Shown: in pieces, positions 23,418 to 33,832 of the stretch
Layout of the letters: every line of letters begins with the position of its first letter
Position numbering within the stretch: the first letter of the stretch is position 1
Position numbers and translations under genes: made by a program
Assembly: GCF_000485595.1 (NCBI RefSeq)
Contig: NW_014577071.1
Coordinates: 985,112-1,018,943 of the forward strand
DNA from: Priapulus caudatus
Taxonomy: Eukaryota > Priapulida > Priapulimorpha > Priapulimorphida > Priapulidae
DNA length: 33,832 nucleotides
Direction: 5' to 3'
Notes under the pieces: generated by a model
The model's database searches: none
Told to the model about the DNA's origin: nothing
The model's input: the letters and a program-made list of their open reading frames with translations, nothing else

Positions 23418-23990
23418 TCACACAACACCGGCCGGCGCGCTATTAATCTTATTTAGGAGAGTACAGGGTGATGCGCGATGCACATATACACGACAATAAC
23501 ACACACAATACAAGCAAGCACACAAATAAATATACATCACACACACACACGACCCCTCGCCCCCAAACACACAACGCAACACAGCACAGAACACACACAG
23601 ACACACACACACAACACACACACAAACACATTTTTTGTTATTACTTTTATGCTTTATGGTACAGGTCGTGTTTGTCGTTGTTTTAGTGCTTTGCATGCTT
23701 TTCTCTCAATACAAACACCATCAACACACACCCCACATCTACTACACAACACATCACACACACATTTGGCGTGTTTACGGCAGATTTTGGTATAACTCAA
23801 TAGAGGCTAATATCACATCAGACGACTCCATTCACACAACACACACACACCACAGCACAACAAACCCCCCCGATATTCCCGCCCTTTACATCACAAGTTC
23901 ACAGCAGCACACAACCTCGCTTGCACATACTGCCAGCACATACACAGCTTTCACCACACTTTCCACTCACTTAAGCATCTAAACCGCGCA
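23418..23990. repeat. CA-rich arm of copy 3 with private insertions
   Basis: CA-rich sequence corresponding to 6563-6867, interrupted by a non-CA segment of about 60 bp after 23427 (starting with a GGCCGGCGCGC patch) and by mixed sequence between about 23631 and 23990 that has no counterpart in copies 1 and 2. Confidence 0.75.
23656..23985 (+). CDS. Doubtful 108-codon open frame, copy 3 only
   Basis: From the ATG at 23656 a frame runs to the TAA at 23983-23985. The first 20 or so residues are strongly hydrophobic (V, L, F, C), like a signal peptide or membrane segment. The rest is rich in Thr, His and Ser because much of it is CA-rich DNA, although the part around 23765-23830 (WRVYGRFWYNSIEANITSDD) is not simple repeat. 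No family is recognised, and the frame is missing from the two other macrorepeat copies. It is most likely a chance frame through an insertion in a CA array. Confidence 0.12.
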
Positions 23991-24917
23991 CGCACTTGTA
24001 AGAACAGCAGACAAGAGCCAAGACAGGTGCCGCGTGCGATTGATGAAAAACCGGGAGCATCGTAACATGCAGCCACATGGCCGTCTCTCAGCTGGCTTTC
24101 CGCCGAATGTTTAAACGCGGAACGGTCAGTAACATAAACCTAGCGTCGGCGTAGTGTACACGAGCAAGCAATGACGCAAGCGTTATAAGTCGTTTATCGC
24201 ACTCACATCAAGTCAAAGAAAGCGCTGAATTGTGATAACGCGCCGGAGTCGGCTAATGCACTCTAAGAGGAAACTATTCTTCGTGATAGCAGTGTGCTCG
24301 CGCGCGTAACATATCTAAATCGCTGACCACTGATGTGCGTTCACTAATATGCAAATCAGAGTCGCAAAAGAATTAAACAAGAAATGTAGAAATCATTAGG
24401 ATCAGTAATGTTGAGCGGTTGGCCCCGGAAAATGTCATAAATGGGCAAACGTGATCTACAGCGATTCGCAAAAATACAACGAAGCGCTCTAAGTAAGGAG
24501 TCGATAGGGGTAATCTAATTGAGAGTAGGGTTGAGGAAAAATCTACGTTTAGCGAAGGCGATTTAAGCCAGGCTCGCTGTTTACTATAACGCTCCTCGCC
24601 ACCCAGAACTAAACCGTATACCTCTCCATACATCACCTGCGCCGCACCGCACAACACCGGGCCTCGTCACAATCGGGTATCGCTCACATAACATCACCAT
24701 GAGTGGCAACCCACGACATATATAAGAACAGTGCACCCTATGAGTACCGACATCACGATTCATTTTAACATTCAACAAACAACACAAACACTACAATTCC
24801 TTACATTAACTTCTATCATTTTTGGAGTGTAGAGGTTGCCTGAACGGCAAGCACAAAAACCGTAACCGGTGAATGACTTTGGTGCTGTGATGTGTGTATC
24901 GGTGTGATAATGCGCGC

Positions 24918-24938
24918 ACGGCGCGTCTAGCGCGCCGT
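24918..24938. repeat. GC-rich perfect hairpin, copy 3
   Basis: ACGGCGCG at 24918-24925 and CGCGCCGT at 24931-24938 form a perfect 8-bp stem with a TCTAG loop. It sits at the start of the TG arm, where copies 1 and 2 have a GCGCGCC-rich patch of different sequence. Confidence 0.75.
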
Positions 24939-24939
24939 C

Positions 24940-25565
24940 GTGTGTGTCAGTGTGTGTTGTGTGTGTGTGTGTGGTGGTTGTGTGTATGTGAGTGAGAGAG
25001 AGAGAGAGAGAGAAGTCCGGGTGTGGGTGTGCCTGTGTGTGTGTGTTGTGTGTGTGTGTGTGTGTGTGTGGGTGTGTGTGGGTGTGTGTGGTGTTGCGTA
25101 TTGTATAGTGTGTGCTGTGTGTGTTGGTGTGTGTGTGTGTGGTGTGTGTGTGTGTCCGTGTGTGTGTGTGTGTTGTGACCTTGGTAAATTTGTAGGTGCG
25201 TGCGTGTGTGACAGTGCACGATGTGTCGCTGCTTGCGTGTGTGTGAAGATATTATTGTATGGTGTGTGTTGGTGGTGTGACATATGTGTCCGTCGCGAGC
25301 CGCGTAGTGTATAAAGTTGTGTTGGTGAACACGTGTACAGCTGTGTGTGCGTTATCCCGGCCGCGTAGATGCACAGTTGTTAGTTGAAGCGTAGCGTAAG
25401 TGCGCCTCGGAGTTGGCTGTAGCGTGCGGTGTGGTCAAGCGCGAGTCAGTCCGTGGATGTGTGGTATGCTGCTGTAGCGTTGTCGTAGATAGACTGCGTG
25501 CGCTTGTCGTGAGCGTGCGTGCCGGCGTGAGTAGCGCGCGTCCTATGTGTGTGTGTGTGCTTCTT
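24940..25565. repeat. TG-rich arm of copy 3
   Basis: TG array with a GA run at about 24990-25013, corresponding to 7630-8217. The right half (25190-25550) is more scrambled than in the other copies. Frames across it are repeat translations. Confidence 0.9.
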
Positions 25566-27672
25566 GCTCTCTGATTAAATTGACTGAAATTCAAAATGCA
25601 TATTTACAAATTGTCCTCATGTGAGATATGGTATTACCAGATGCACCCGAATGAGTGGAAACGCACACTAAGCAATTCTCACAGAGTATGAACGAATCTC
25701 GTACATACGATTCGAAAGCGATGACTATAGCTTTCTACATACGGGATAAAGTCTTTTAATGCCCGTAATGAGTCATCTGACGCAGCTTAGAATTATAATA
25801 TTTACGTAAGAAGTTAATAATGTCAAGTAAAGCTGTAAATATCGACGATTCCAATTAGTCCTCTTAGATTATAATAGCATTTCATATACTTTAGTTCCGT
25901 ATCGATAATAAAATGAATGCAGATAATATTATTCGTAAATCTCTACTGCAATAAATCGTTTAAATAATTATTCTAGACTGTATTAGTAACTTAGATTAAA
26001 GCCTCAAGTCGCTGAAGACCTTTTCGGCCTTCTCGATTTACGCAGAAATCTCGAGTGTAATTGACAATTTACACCCGTAAGTCTTAGGTATAGCCTCATA
26101 TGCATGAAGCTTACTAGCTAGCACCAAGAACGTGGTTAAACAGCTTCATGAAAGCTATTTCCATGAAGACATGTTCTGCATTGACGCAGATCAGTCAACG
26201 GTCGCATGCTACTCATTGCCCAGGCAAAGTGTAGCAACCGCATATCACTTTACCGGGTAAGACAAACAAATCGGATACGATCAAAGTTTTGCGAAAAAAA
26301 AGAAAGCTTTTCTTATCATTTTCCTTCTAACTCCTGTGATCCGGTCGTTATGGCGGTGTTACTGTAAGCGCAAGAAATCGGGTAACCTGTAAATATCATG
26401 AATGTTATATAGTAGGCCCTAACGTATTTAGATATAGCAGTACCAATGCCAGGTGACCAACCATATAGTGAATCCGATACATTAGCACATGCGTGCTTTT
26501 TTTGGGTAAATTAGTACGCGTTTCAATACTGATTATGCTCAGTTGGTCTTCATATGAAATCTCTTAACTTTATCTAGACATATTGATTTAAAAAATGTTA
26601 GTTTACCTTCTTACATTTTTAAGTATCAATTTTTATTTAATTAGGAAAATCTTAATTATAGCATCTAGTATACGTTCGATCTCTACGCAAGTGTACTCAT
26701 TCTAGTTATTAAAATTTGTTTATTTTATTCCATACCTACGTGTTTAGTTTGTTAAGTTAGAGGTCTATAGTGTCGTTGTTATAGTTCATAAGTGTTTGAA
26801 GGGTTACACGTTGCGAATATCGCGAGATTGCAGCTCCTGTAACATAGACAACGTTGATACGCACACGTATTAGCTTCCTGTTTACGTTAATTACAGATCC
26901 ATCCTTTTTGAAGAAATATAACATCGTTATTTTGTATATTAAATAAGAATTAAACATTAAAGCTGTTACTAAAAAATAATCTATATAGCATGTAATACAT
27001 TTTTAGTAAATGGTAACGGCTCAGTTGGCAATCGAGAATTTCCTTCAAGTCACCACGATATTTTATAATATAAATGGAAAAGCGCTGCGAAGCCGTGTTT
27101 TTCAAAAATTGTTACTAATTCAGAAAAAAATGAACTCGAACATTTCTCGGTTTTTCACTATTTTCAGCACGAACTGCTACCGTAAGAAAATTTGGTTTCG
27201 CGTCTGCGATTAAGGTTAGATGAAACCTAAATGTAGATTTAATTTCAACTCAGGTCTTTAACCTAACCCTTCTGCGTTTTTGTCCAGAAACAGTGTAAAG
27301 TAGGGAATAAGTTAATGTGCTATGCTAATGCTTGACGACAACGCCAATGCAAACGAGAATGACGTTGACAGAAACGCATCGCAGGTCTAAGAGAAAACCT
27401 AGATACACAGAAACTTATCATTGGTTATGCACAGTGTTGGCCGATTGGATGGAAATCGAATCACAAAAAACTGTAAATTCATATTCTATGTATTACAATC
27501 CTATCCTATTATGTACTAATAGTGTGCACGCTATTTTAGTTTATCGATGAAAAATGATAATGCATATTATGGTGCTTTAATCAATAGTATAAATAAGTAA
27601 TCGAAAACACAGCGTGGCCATGTCTTTATTCTAGCAATGCAAGAGATAATTCTACGCGTAAACTGAAGACGT

Positions 27673-28335
27673 AGGCGTCATGACTCATCAAGATATCATC
27701 TAAGTAAGACAAACAATCGCGAATCATAAATGTTGTGTTTTTTATATACGACGAGATACAAAAAAGGTTACCGAGTGTTTATCATGAAAAACACCCGGGT
27801 TACTAAAAGATAAAAAGTGACATCATATAATAATTGGAATTTTTGCTGTGTACTTGCGCGTCTACATCGTTAGTCTTGATAGTTAATAACCAAACGCTAG
27901 GTACAAGTACTACTAGTTACTAAGAATGCAAGGCGTCATGACTCTTGCAAACATCATCAGTAAGACTAACAATCGCCACTTGTAAAAAATTAAAAATTGT
28001 AAAATGATTGTTTTGGAACACGATTCAAAGGGTAGCTAACACCATTTTTGGGGGGGGCAAAGCCATGACATGTGGTATGTTGGTGAGAAGCTGACCGCAT
28101 TTGACCGTGTATGTAATATACCTTTTTGTCTGGGGGGGGGGGGACTGCCCACTGTGCCCGCGCACCGCCGGCAAGCTACAGCCCTGCGGTTAATATACAA
28201 GAAAGGTTTACCGAAGTGTTTTTTTCACATGAAAACGCCGATTTTGCCCATGACATCAAAAAGTGACCATCATTATCCAATTTTAATTGTGTCTGCGTAA
28301 GTTGGCGTTCTTTTCATCTATTTTTGAATAAGTTG
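27673..28335 (+). repeat. A/B direct repeat pair with insert, copy 3
   Basis: Repeat A lies at about 27673-27887 and B at about 27930-28335. The candidate insert in B is at about 28026-28186, with a G12 run at 28132-28143. The left end has lost part of its CAG...GTAGCT signature. Confidence 0.75.
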
Positions 28336-28358
28336 CGAAAGGGTCGTGTTATACCGTA

Positions 28359-28655
28359 ATGTTAAGTGATTTTTTATTTTGCGACTTCACGACACTCTGT
28401 GAAGATGGGTTTACGAGATACGCTTACTGCGAAGACCTAATGTTAAGACAAATTGTTGTTTCTGACAGACTCGACGGACCACTGGCGAATTTTACGATAT
28501 GCATCGAAAGTCAACAAAAATACAAGATTCGTTTATCGGTTGAAATTTTCAGAGATAGAAATAGAGACATTTTCGGGTATACATATGTTGCGGTTGTTTG
28601 CGGCAAGCATGGAAAGCGGACATATATGCGCATTACATATTGTCCACGTCAATAG
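28359..28655 (+). CDS. Doubtful 98-codon open frame, copy 3
   Basis: This is the longest frame in the macrorepeat outside CA/TG arrays, running from an ATG at 28359 to a stop before 28656. Composition is protein-like, with a mix of charged and hydrophobic residues, but no motif or family is recognised. The corresponding sequence of copy 1 (10709-11005) and copy 2 (about 18595-18890) is interrupted by stops and frameshifts. Since copy 3 is the most error-inflated copy, openness only there argues for chance. Confidence 0.12.
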   Translation: MLSDFLFCDFTTLCEDGFTRYAYCEDLMLRQIVVSDRLDGPLANFTICIESQQKYKIRLSVEIFRDRNRDIFGYTYVAVVCGKHGKRTYMRITYCPRQ

Positions 28656-31173
28656 CTCGTTGTTCCTTCTTGTAATAATTAATCACAAACTTGTATTCAT
28701 CAAAATAATTAATGGCGGCGTCTACTAGTCTGAACTCTCGCTTTACGAAGTCATGTCATTTTCTGCTGTACACTAGGCGTCCATGGTGATCAAAACCGTA
28801 TTGGTTGGTTCGCCCGGCTTGTGATACTTACTATGTGATAAGTATTGCAATTTTGTAATGCGTGCTGTTTGCTAATAGCGAAAGATACCGAATAACAGAC
28901 GGATGTCCTTCTTACACATCTCAACGCGTTTAATAGAGAAATCGGTTAGAAAAATCTTTTCCAAACATTAATGGAATGGCCGGAATACAAAACGCCTAAA
29001 CTGCATCTGGTAAGGGGTTGCAGACTATTCACTATAAACGCTTTAACCTAGATAAAGCGACTAATAAACATTTTCACTGTGTGTCACAAGTGTATTATAT
29101 TAAGTAAGTCAGAAATTCCTTGTATTTTGCGTTCATACTGCGTATATTTAGGCGTGTTTGTTCAACTGCTTCGGCAGAGAGATGAGCGCGATTCCTGAAC
29201 ATGTTTCTCGTAATGGGATTCGAGAATGTAGAACGCAAACGAATTTACATATTCGTAGGTTTGCTCATTTAAAAACCTACTCATGTTTAATCTCTCGTTG
29301 CATAAAGGTGTGCAGGCGCAAAATCGCTTTCACGGTATTATCAGCGAATGATAAACAATCTCAATATATATCATTTTCCAGAATATTGAACAAATGCGAT
29401 GTATCGATATCGACCACTTCTACGATATTTATGCACGGTCTAGTTGGGAGACTGCCAACGGCAAAGAACGTGCTGGTAGCGCACGCACTCTGAATGAAGC
29501 ATGCCATTTAACAAGTTTTTAACAAAAATAGTACAGGTCGGATACGTGCGTGATCGATTCAATGCAACGTTGGCATTTCGTTAATGTAGAATATGGTAAG
29601 TTTATCGCTGTCCGTAAGTGCATTTCAGACTAAAATAGTCTTTTAAACATAATGTATTTTGTCTTAATGTACTCGGTTCTGCTGTGTATCGTTATATCTG
29701 AATCGTGCGAGCGAATTAATTGTGGAATGGTGGCGAAGGGTAGCTACCGATTCAACTTTAACGCCGTTTTCCCGTTCCTATTCTATTCAGATTATTGTTC
29801 GAGATTCCAAAGGATAAACGAGCACGACATATTATCTTTAATTCTCTCGCACGGTTCGTAAACGTAATCACATAACACTGTCCGCACTAATCGACGAACT
29901 TTTGGAAGTTGGTTGGCGTTATGTTTTCTCTATTAATAATCATACGGTGGCGGTACGACGTGGTTCATACTTACATTGCAGCGATACCCTGATGATATAA
30001 CAACAAGCGTGGTTATTGTGAAAAGAATGTTTATGTAATAAAAATAAATAAATTTTAAATCAAATAAATAGCAGACCTGTTCAGATTTAACTGATCAGTC
30101 GATTGCTTGTCGTGGTCTATCATAGGTTTTTTTCATCGCAGCGTCATCGATTCGTTCGTTAATAAATTATTGCAAGCATACCTGCTTTTCACTAAATTGC
30201 ACTACGACCCATATAAAAATACGGCTTGTTATAGTCTGTATTATGAGAACCGACATAATATAGAAAAACGCAACATTAATCTACGTCAAAGACTAACACG
30301 GTGGACCAGAATAAATTTACAGAGTAGTGTTTGGATTTCTCACGCGCGTGTTCCTTGAGAGATGGAGCGAGATATTAAACGGAGGCTTACGGCGGATTTG
30401 CAATTTCATTCTAATATATTATTTAACAAGTTGAGGCTTTCGTTGCAGATCGCCTCGATAAAAGTTTTAATTGGACGTAGATTTTGGCTCATAAACGCTT
30501 TAATCCAAAAATGTAGGCGAAATATAGTCTCACCGTCACAGCCGATATATCACTGATTACAGCTTATCTTGAAAAACACTAGGATTTGTATGCGTACATC
30601 GTAACACAAACGAAAATAACATCGAGTCGGCGAGATTTGGTAAATGTGATCGACTTGTTTTGCGAAGAGACAATGTAATCCCTAGGACAATAGCTGGGCG
30701 CTAGTAGCACATACTAAACTGGTCGCAAGATTAACAAGAAAAGTGCTCGCTGGTAATCGAACTTGTCATTTTTGGTGAAATACAAGGTTCCAAATTGCAT
30801 TTTTATCGTTACTACCGAACAGTTGCTGTAAGGCCCGTCTCCACACAACTTTCGCTCGCGCACGACACGACGCATGCGTCCGCTTGTGGCTGACCAAAAG
30901 ATACATTGTGATGTTCGCGCATGTGTCTGAGCGTAATGTGTTCACTCTGTTCAGTGATCAGAGATTAATGCATGTGCTTGAGTCCATTTGCTGATGGTAG
31001 CGTGATGCAAAACACCGTGATAAAACAAATCGCGTTGATGTGGGTTCAATTGTCTATTTCGCCGTCACTCAGCCGCAGAAAAGAAAGTCCAAACTCATTT
31101 GACTTTCGCCGTCGCCGTGAAACCCGGACTGGCGCCGGCCGTGTCAAGTTGGAGACGGCGCCATACCCGGCAG

Positions 31174-31195
31174 GGGGCAAACGCCCCTTTTTTTT
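31174..31195 (+). repeat. GC hairpin followed by T8
   Basis: GGGGC (31174-31178) and GCCCC (31183-31187) flank an AAAC loop and are followed at once by eight T residues. It resembles a bacterial intrinsic terminator. In this animal-like context a T run could stop RNA polymerase III, or it may simply be part of a repeat end. It lies 44 bases beyond the end of macrorepeat copy 3. Confidence 0.6.
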
Positions 31196-31405
31196 GCGGT
31201 TCAACCAACAGGGTGTTGTAAAAGGTTGTTTTGTATCAACGTGTCAGTGAGAAACCTCCCTGAACACGCTTCCAGGTGGACGTACCTGAAAATATGCCTG
31301 CTGATATAAAAATGCGGCCATTGTTCAAAAAATGGCCACCAATCGTCTAACTAATATTAAGCCAATTCTGAAGATAATTGTTTGAATAGAACCTCCTTTC
31401 ACCAC

Positions 31406-31574
31406 GTGTCGTGTATCATATTAAAGGGAATTATAATTCTCTATAAGGATGATACCACATTTACTTGCTTGGTGTGATTATCGTAACAATTTGGGCCAAA
31501 AATGTGATTTTACCATTTTTCCCAAAATGAATTGCAAAACCAAAATACATTTTTCCTCAACATAGTTCAAAAAC
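31406..31574 (+). repeat. Degenerate direct repeat, unit 1
   Basis: Shares, in order, GTATCATAT, AAAGGGAAT, TACCACATTTA, GGCCAAAAATGTGATTTT, TTTCCCAAAA and ATGAATTGC with unit 2 at 31802-31968. The spacing between the units is about 396 bp. Confidence 0.8.
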
Positions 31575-31801
31575 CCTTTTTCAATAGATGCATTTGAAAA
31601 CTTTCCAGAAAACGCGCCATAATATGGTTAAATTGTGTGAAGAGGACACGTGTCATAGCTTTTCTAACAATAAAGTTATAGTGCTTCAATACTTTAAAAT
31701 TTGATATTAGCTACAACAGCATGTTTGTACATTAACCAACAGGCCTTCCACGCTAAGCGTATAACTGCGTCGGCTGTGGGCGAAACTTCAAGTTTCAGCC
31801 A

Positions 31802-31968
31802 GTGTGTGGTATCATATATAAAGGGAATAAATCTCTGCAAATGGTACCACATTTAATGGGCTTGGAATGATTGCAGTAAAAATTTTTGGGCAAAAAATGT
31901 GATTTTTGACAAGGTTTCCCAAAAATATGAATTGCGCAAAAATACATAGTCTACCATATTCAAAAAAG
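31802..31968 (+). repeat. Degenerate direct repeat, unit 2
   Basis: Second copy of 31406-31574 in the same orientation. It is preceded by CGTATAACTGCGTCG at about 31758-31772. A related TTTAACTGCGTCG at about 31986-31998 follows it, suggesting a third, partial unit start and so a degenerate tandem structure. Confidence 0.8.
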
Positions 31969-32099
31969 TCTCCGACGCTATACCTTTAACTGCGTCGCTT
32001 TTGCATACCTTGCGTGACGGGTTGCACTCTGAAGATGTGTTTAAAAAAGAGCATCACTGCCACTCATGAAAGTTTCAAGATGATTCAGAATCAGCCATG

Positions 32100-33832
32100 A
32101 CAGTTACAGTCCCCTGGCAGGAACAGATGATGCTTTTCGCAAAATCACTGGTTGAAGCAAACCAACCATCAAAATTTTGCTGGTCCATCTTTCCTGGAGA
32201 TGTTCAGACATTCTTCACAGTATTTTACTGACCGAGCGAGAAGCTGACTGGGTATGGAGTAGACATCTCCTGGACAATACCAACGAATGCTATCTACCTC
32301 ACACAGCCGGCACTACAGATAATGGTGCACGGTCTTTGCCTCCTCTATCTGGCTTGAATGAAGAAACTACCTGAAACAGCCCACCTCCCTATCTGGCTGA
32401 GATGAAGAAACTACCTAAAACAGCCCCAGATGTACATGAAGCACTAATAGCAGGTGCATTTGTAGGGAGGAGAGCAGATGGCAAGCATAATAGTGTCTCT
32501 CCTGACATGCTTCTGAAACAGACGCACAATGCAGATGCCAAGGAAGCGAGTGGTCTGGATGGCCTTACACTAAACCCTGCCACACGGATGGCCCTACACA
32601 AAACCCATCACTGCTGCTGTCTCTGCAGAGTTGAAATTGATGCTACATCTTCATTCATCCAGCCCTCACCATGAATCTGGTGTAAGTCGAGTCACAAGGG
32701 ATGCAGAGATGGGGATCAAGGTAATGGCAGCAGTCGAGACGAATCCATTTGGTGCAACCACAACATCCCTGATAAATATAGCAATTAGGACAATGCGCTG
32801 ATTGCAACGTTAAGAACAACCTTACCAGTGTGAACAAACTGGGTCTGGAGGCACTGTCTCAGTCACTGACCAGTGATCAGAAGAAGCCAAGTACTGTGAA
32901 GGTGAACACCTTCCACACACAAAACAAGAAACCGAAGAGGTCTGCGGCTAAAACAGCTGCATCGGGGAAGAGTAATGAAATAACTGCCCTTCTGCGTATG
33001 ACACAGATCATTGCCAGTGGTGGAGAACTAGACATTGTTGACTTTATAGGGACCATGAATGCAGTGACTACCCACCATCTCTCTTCCAGGATGATGGCAG
33101 AATAAGAACAGGTACCAAGTCAAGCCTAGTGAAAACCTTGAAAGAGGAGACCAACGTGACCAGCACTCCTGCTCTGCCCCAACATGACAGAAAGACAGCA
33201 GTAGTCATTGATCCCATGTATGCCATTCGACACTGGTCCTTCCACAAAGGTGAAAGATTTTGGACCATTGCTGAATGATACAAATACCTGAATGATGTGC
33301 CTGCTGGTACTGAGTTCATGCACTTCTGTTGTGACAGGTACAGTGGACCAAGCCTGAGGTCCGCTGAGCAAGAACACAGGTATGCCCGATCAAAACCTGC
33401 CAAAGAATATGAAGTCAATGACCATTACACAGCTCCTGACCCACAAGAATTATTTGCAGTGGCAGCAAACAAGGCTAACCTCCTAAACTTCCTCTGTGAG
33501 AAATGGTGTGAGAATAAGCATCTGTACCCTGCTGTTGGTCTAACTCATCTCTACCTGGGTGGTGGATTCACAGAAGAGACGAAGAGCGTATTAATCACAA
33601 GAGAGTCTGTTACGGATGTTCCTGCTCTAGAATCGACGCAGAAGGAGGCTGATACAAGGATAATCCTGCACACTCTGTACAGTGTCCAGAATGACGGAGT
33701 TGAAAGAGTAGTTATCCACGCCAATGACACAGACATTATTACCATGATTGTGTCTACACTATGGAGCAACACACCTGAGAGATCTACCAGAACTATGGGT
33801 GAGGACAGCCCAGAAGACATACTTACCAATCA
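32100..33832 (+). pseudogene. Broken gene of an uncharacterised multicopy animal family, PIN/FEN-like; runs off right edge
   Basis: Plus-strand reading in shifting frames gives a continuous protein that I recognise as an unnamed family, very numerous in cnidarian, mollusc, arthropod and fish genomes. Recognisable blocks are TEREADW (from 32231), YLAEMKKLP (32390), the GLDGLTLNPATR block (ending at 32587), a TKPITAAVSAELKLMLH block (from 32598), LGLEALSQSLTSDQKK (about 32839), VIDPMYAIRHWSF (near 33205), HFCCDRYSG (33318), LYLGGGF (33550), EADTRIILH (33645-33671) and NDTDIIT (33723-33743). The spaced acidic residues (D at 33210, E/D at 33645-33653, D/D at 33726-33734) fit a PIN/FEN-type metal-dependent nuclease fold; this is inference. 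Breaks: a 44-bp tandem duplication at 32346-32433, frameshifts near 32587, 32786, 33052 and 33755, and a TGA at 33276-33278. The start is uncertain, the protein continues beyond the window, and some breaks may be sequencing errors. Confidence 0.72.
32346..32433 (+). repeat. 44-bp imperfect tandem duplication inside the relic
   Basis: TATCTGGCT followed by ATGAAGAAACTACCT occurs at 32346 and again at 32390, and both copies end in ACAGCCC. The unit is 44 bp, not a multiple of three, so it shifts the frame. The first copy also contains a TGA where the second has GAG (Glu). Confidence 0.85.

Larger units (their letters stand above)
22163..31130. repeat. Macrorepeat copy 3 (about 9.0 kb, inflated)
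   Basis: It begins at a degraded TA/GAAACGTGA start and ends with the GTCGCCGTGAAACCCGGACT stretch at 31111-31130, the same end as copy 1. It is about 1.1 kb longer than copy 1. The extra length is spread over the whole copy as small insertions, plus private segments near 23427-23490 and 23631-23990. No conserved gene is supported. Confidence 0.88.
31196..32090. other. Repeat-bearing DNA upstream of the gene relic
   Basis: About 0.9 kb of AT-rich sequence holding two degenerate direct repeats (listed separately) and a repeated CTGCGTCG box near 31766 and 31995. No coding frame is supported in it. It may be the upstream part of the gene relic or the non-coding part of a mobile element carrying it. 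Confidence 0.5.

Noticed and set aside
31174-31195. Bacterial-type rho-independent terminator
   Set aside because: The shape fits, but no upstream gene is present and the context is animal-like, so it is recorded only as a hairpin with a T run.

Overview
This window looks like animal (metazoan) nuclear DNA and not bacterial or viral DNA. It is dense in dinucleotide microsatellites (CT, TA, CA/TG, GA). It has no operons and no long clean open frame. Its one recognisable gene is a broken copy of an uncharacterised multicopy family that I know from invertebrate and fish genomes. A microsatellite-rich marine invertebrate (crustacean, mollusc or cnidarian) would fit, but the species cannot be fixed from this sequence.

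Layout. Positions 1-151 are a CT microsatellite running off the left edge. Positions 152-4540 are single-copy AT-leaning DNA with small repeats and no gene I can support. From about 4545 to 31130 the window is dominated by a macrorepeat of about 7.9 kb: copy 1 (5481-13370), copy 2 (13371-20930, cut by a 25-N gap at 20931-20955) and copy 3 (about 22163-31130). A left flank (4545-5480), which includes a CA/CGCA array, occurs again at 20956-22162, directly after the gap. The window therefore reads as unique left, flank, copy 1, copy 2, gap, flank again, copy 3, unique right. The simplest explanation is that the contigs on either side of the gap overlap, or are two haplotypes, and that one locus is shown twice.

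Each macrorepeat copy contains, in order: a short AT-rich start; a CA-rich arm; a core of about 750 bp; a TG-rich arm with an internal GA tract; a long stretch without recognised genes; an internal direct duplication (A/B) in which only B carries a G-tract-rich insert of about 156 bp; and another long stretch without recognised genes. The copies differ mainly by scattered one-base insertions and deletions, as in poorly polished long-read consensus. The exception is a 1404-bp stretch that appears base-for-base identical in copies 1 and 2. Open frames in the macrorepeat are either translations of CA/TG arrays or are not kept in the other copies.

After about 31131 the sequence is unrelated to the macrorepeat. 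It holds a GC hairpin followed by a T run, two degenerate direct repeats of about 170 bp, and, from about 32100 to the right edge, a plus-strand protein relic with acidic PIN/FEN-nuclease-like motifs. The relic is broken by a 44-bp tandem duplication, at least four frameshifts and one in-frame stop. I found no rRNA, tRNA, CRISPR array or intact protein gene, and no set of genes that could form a pathway.
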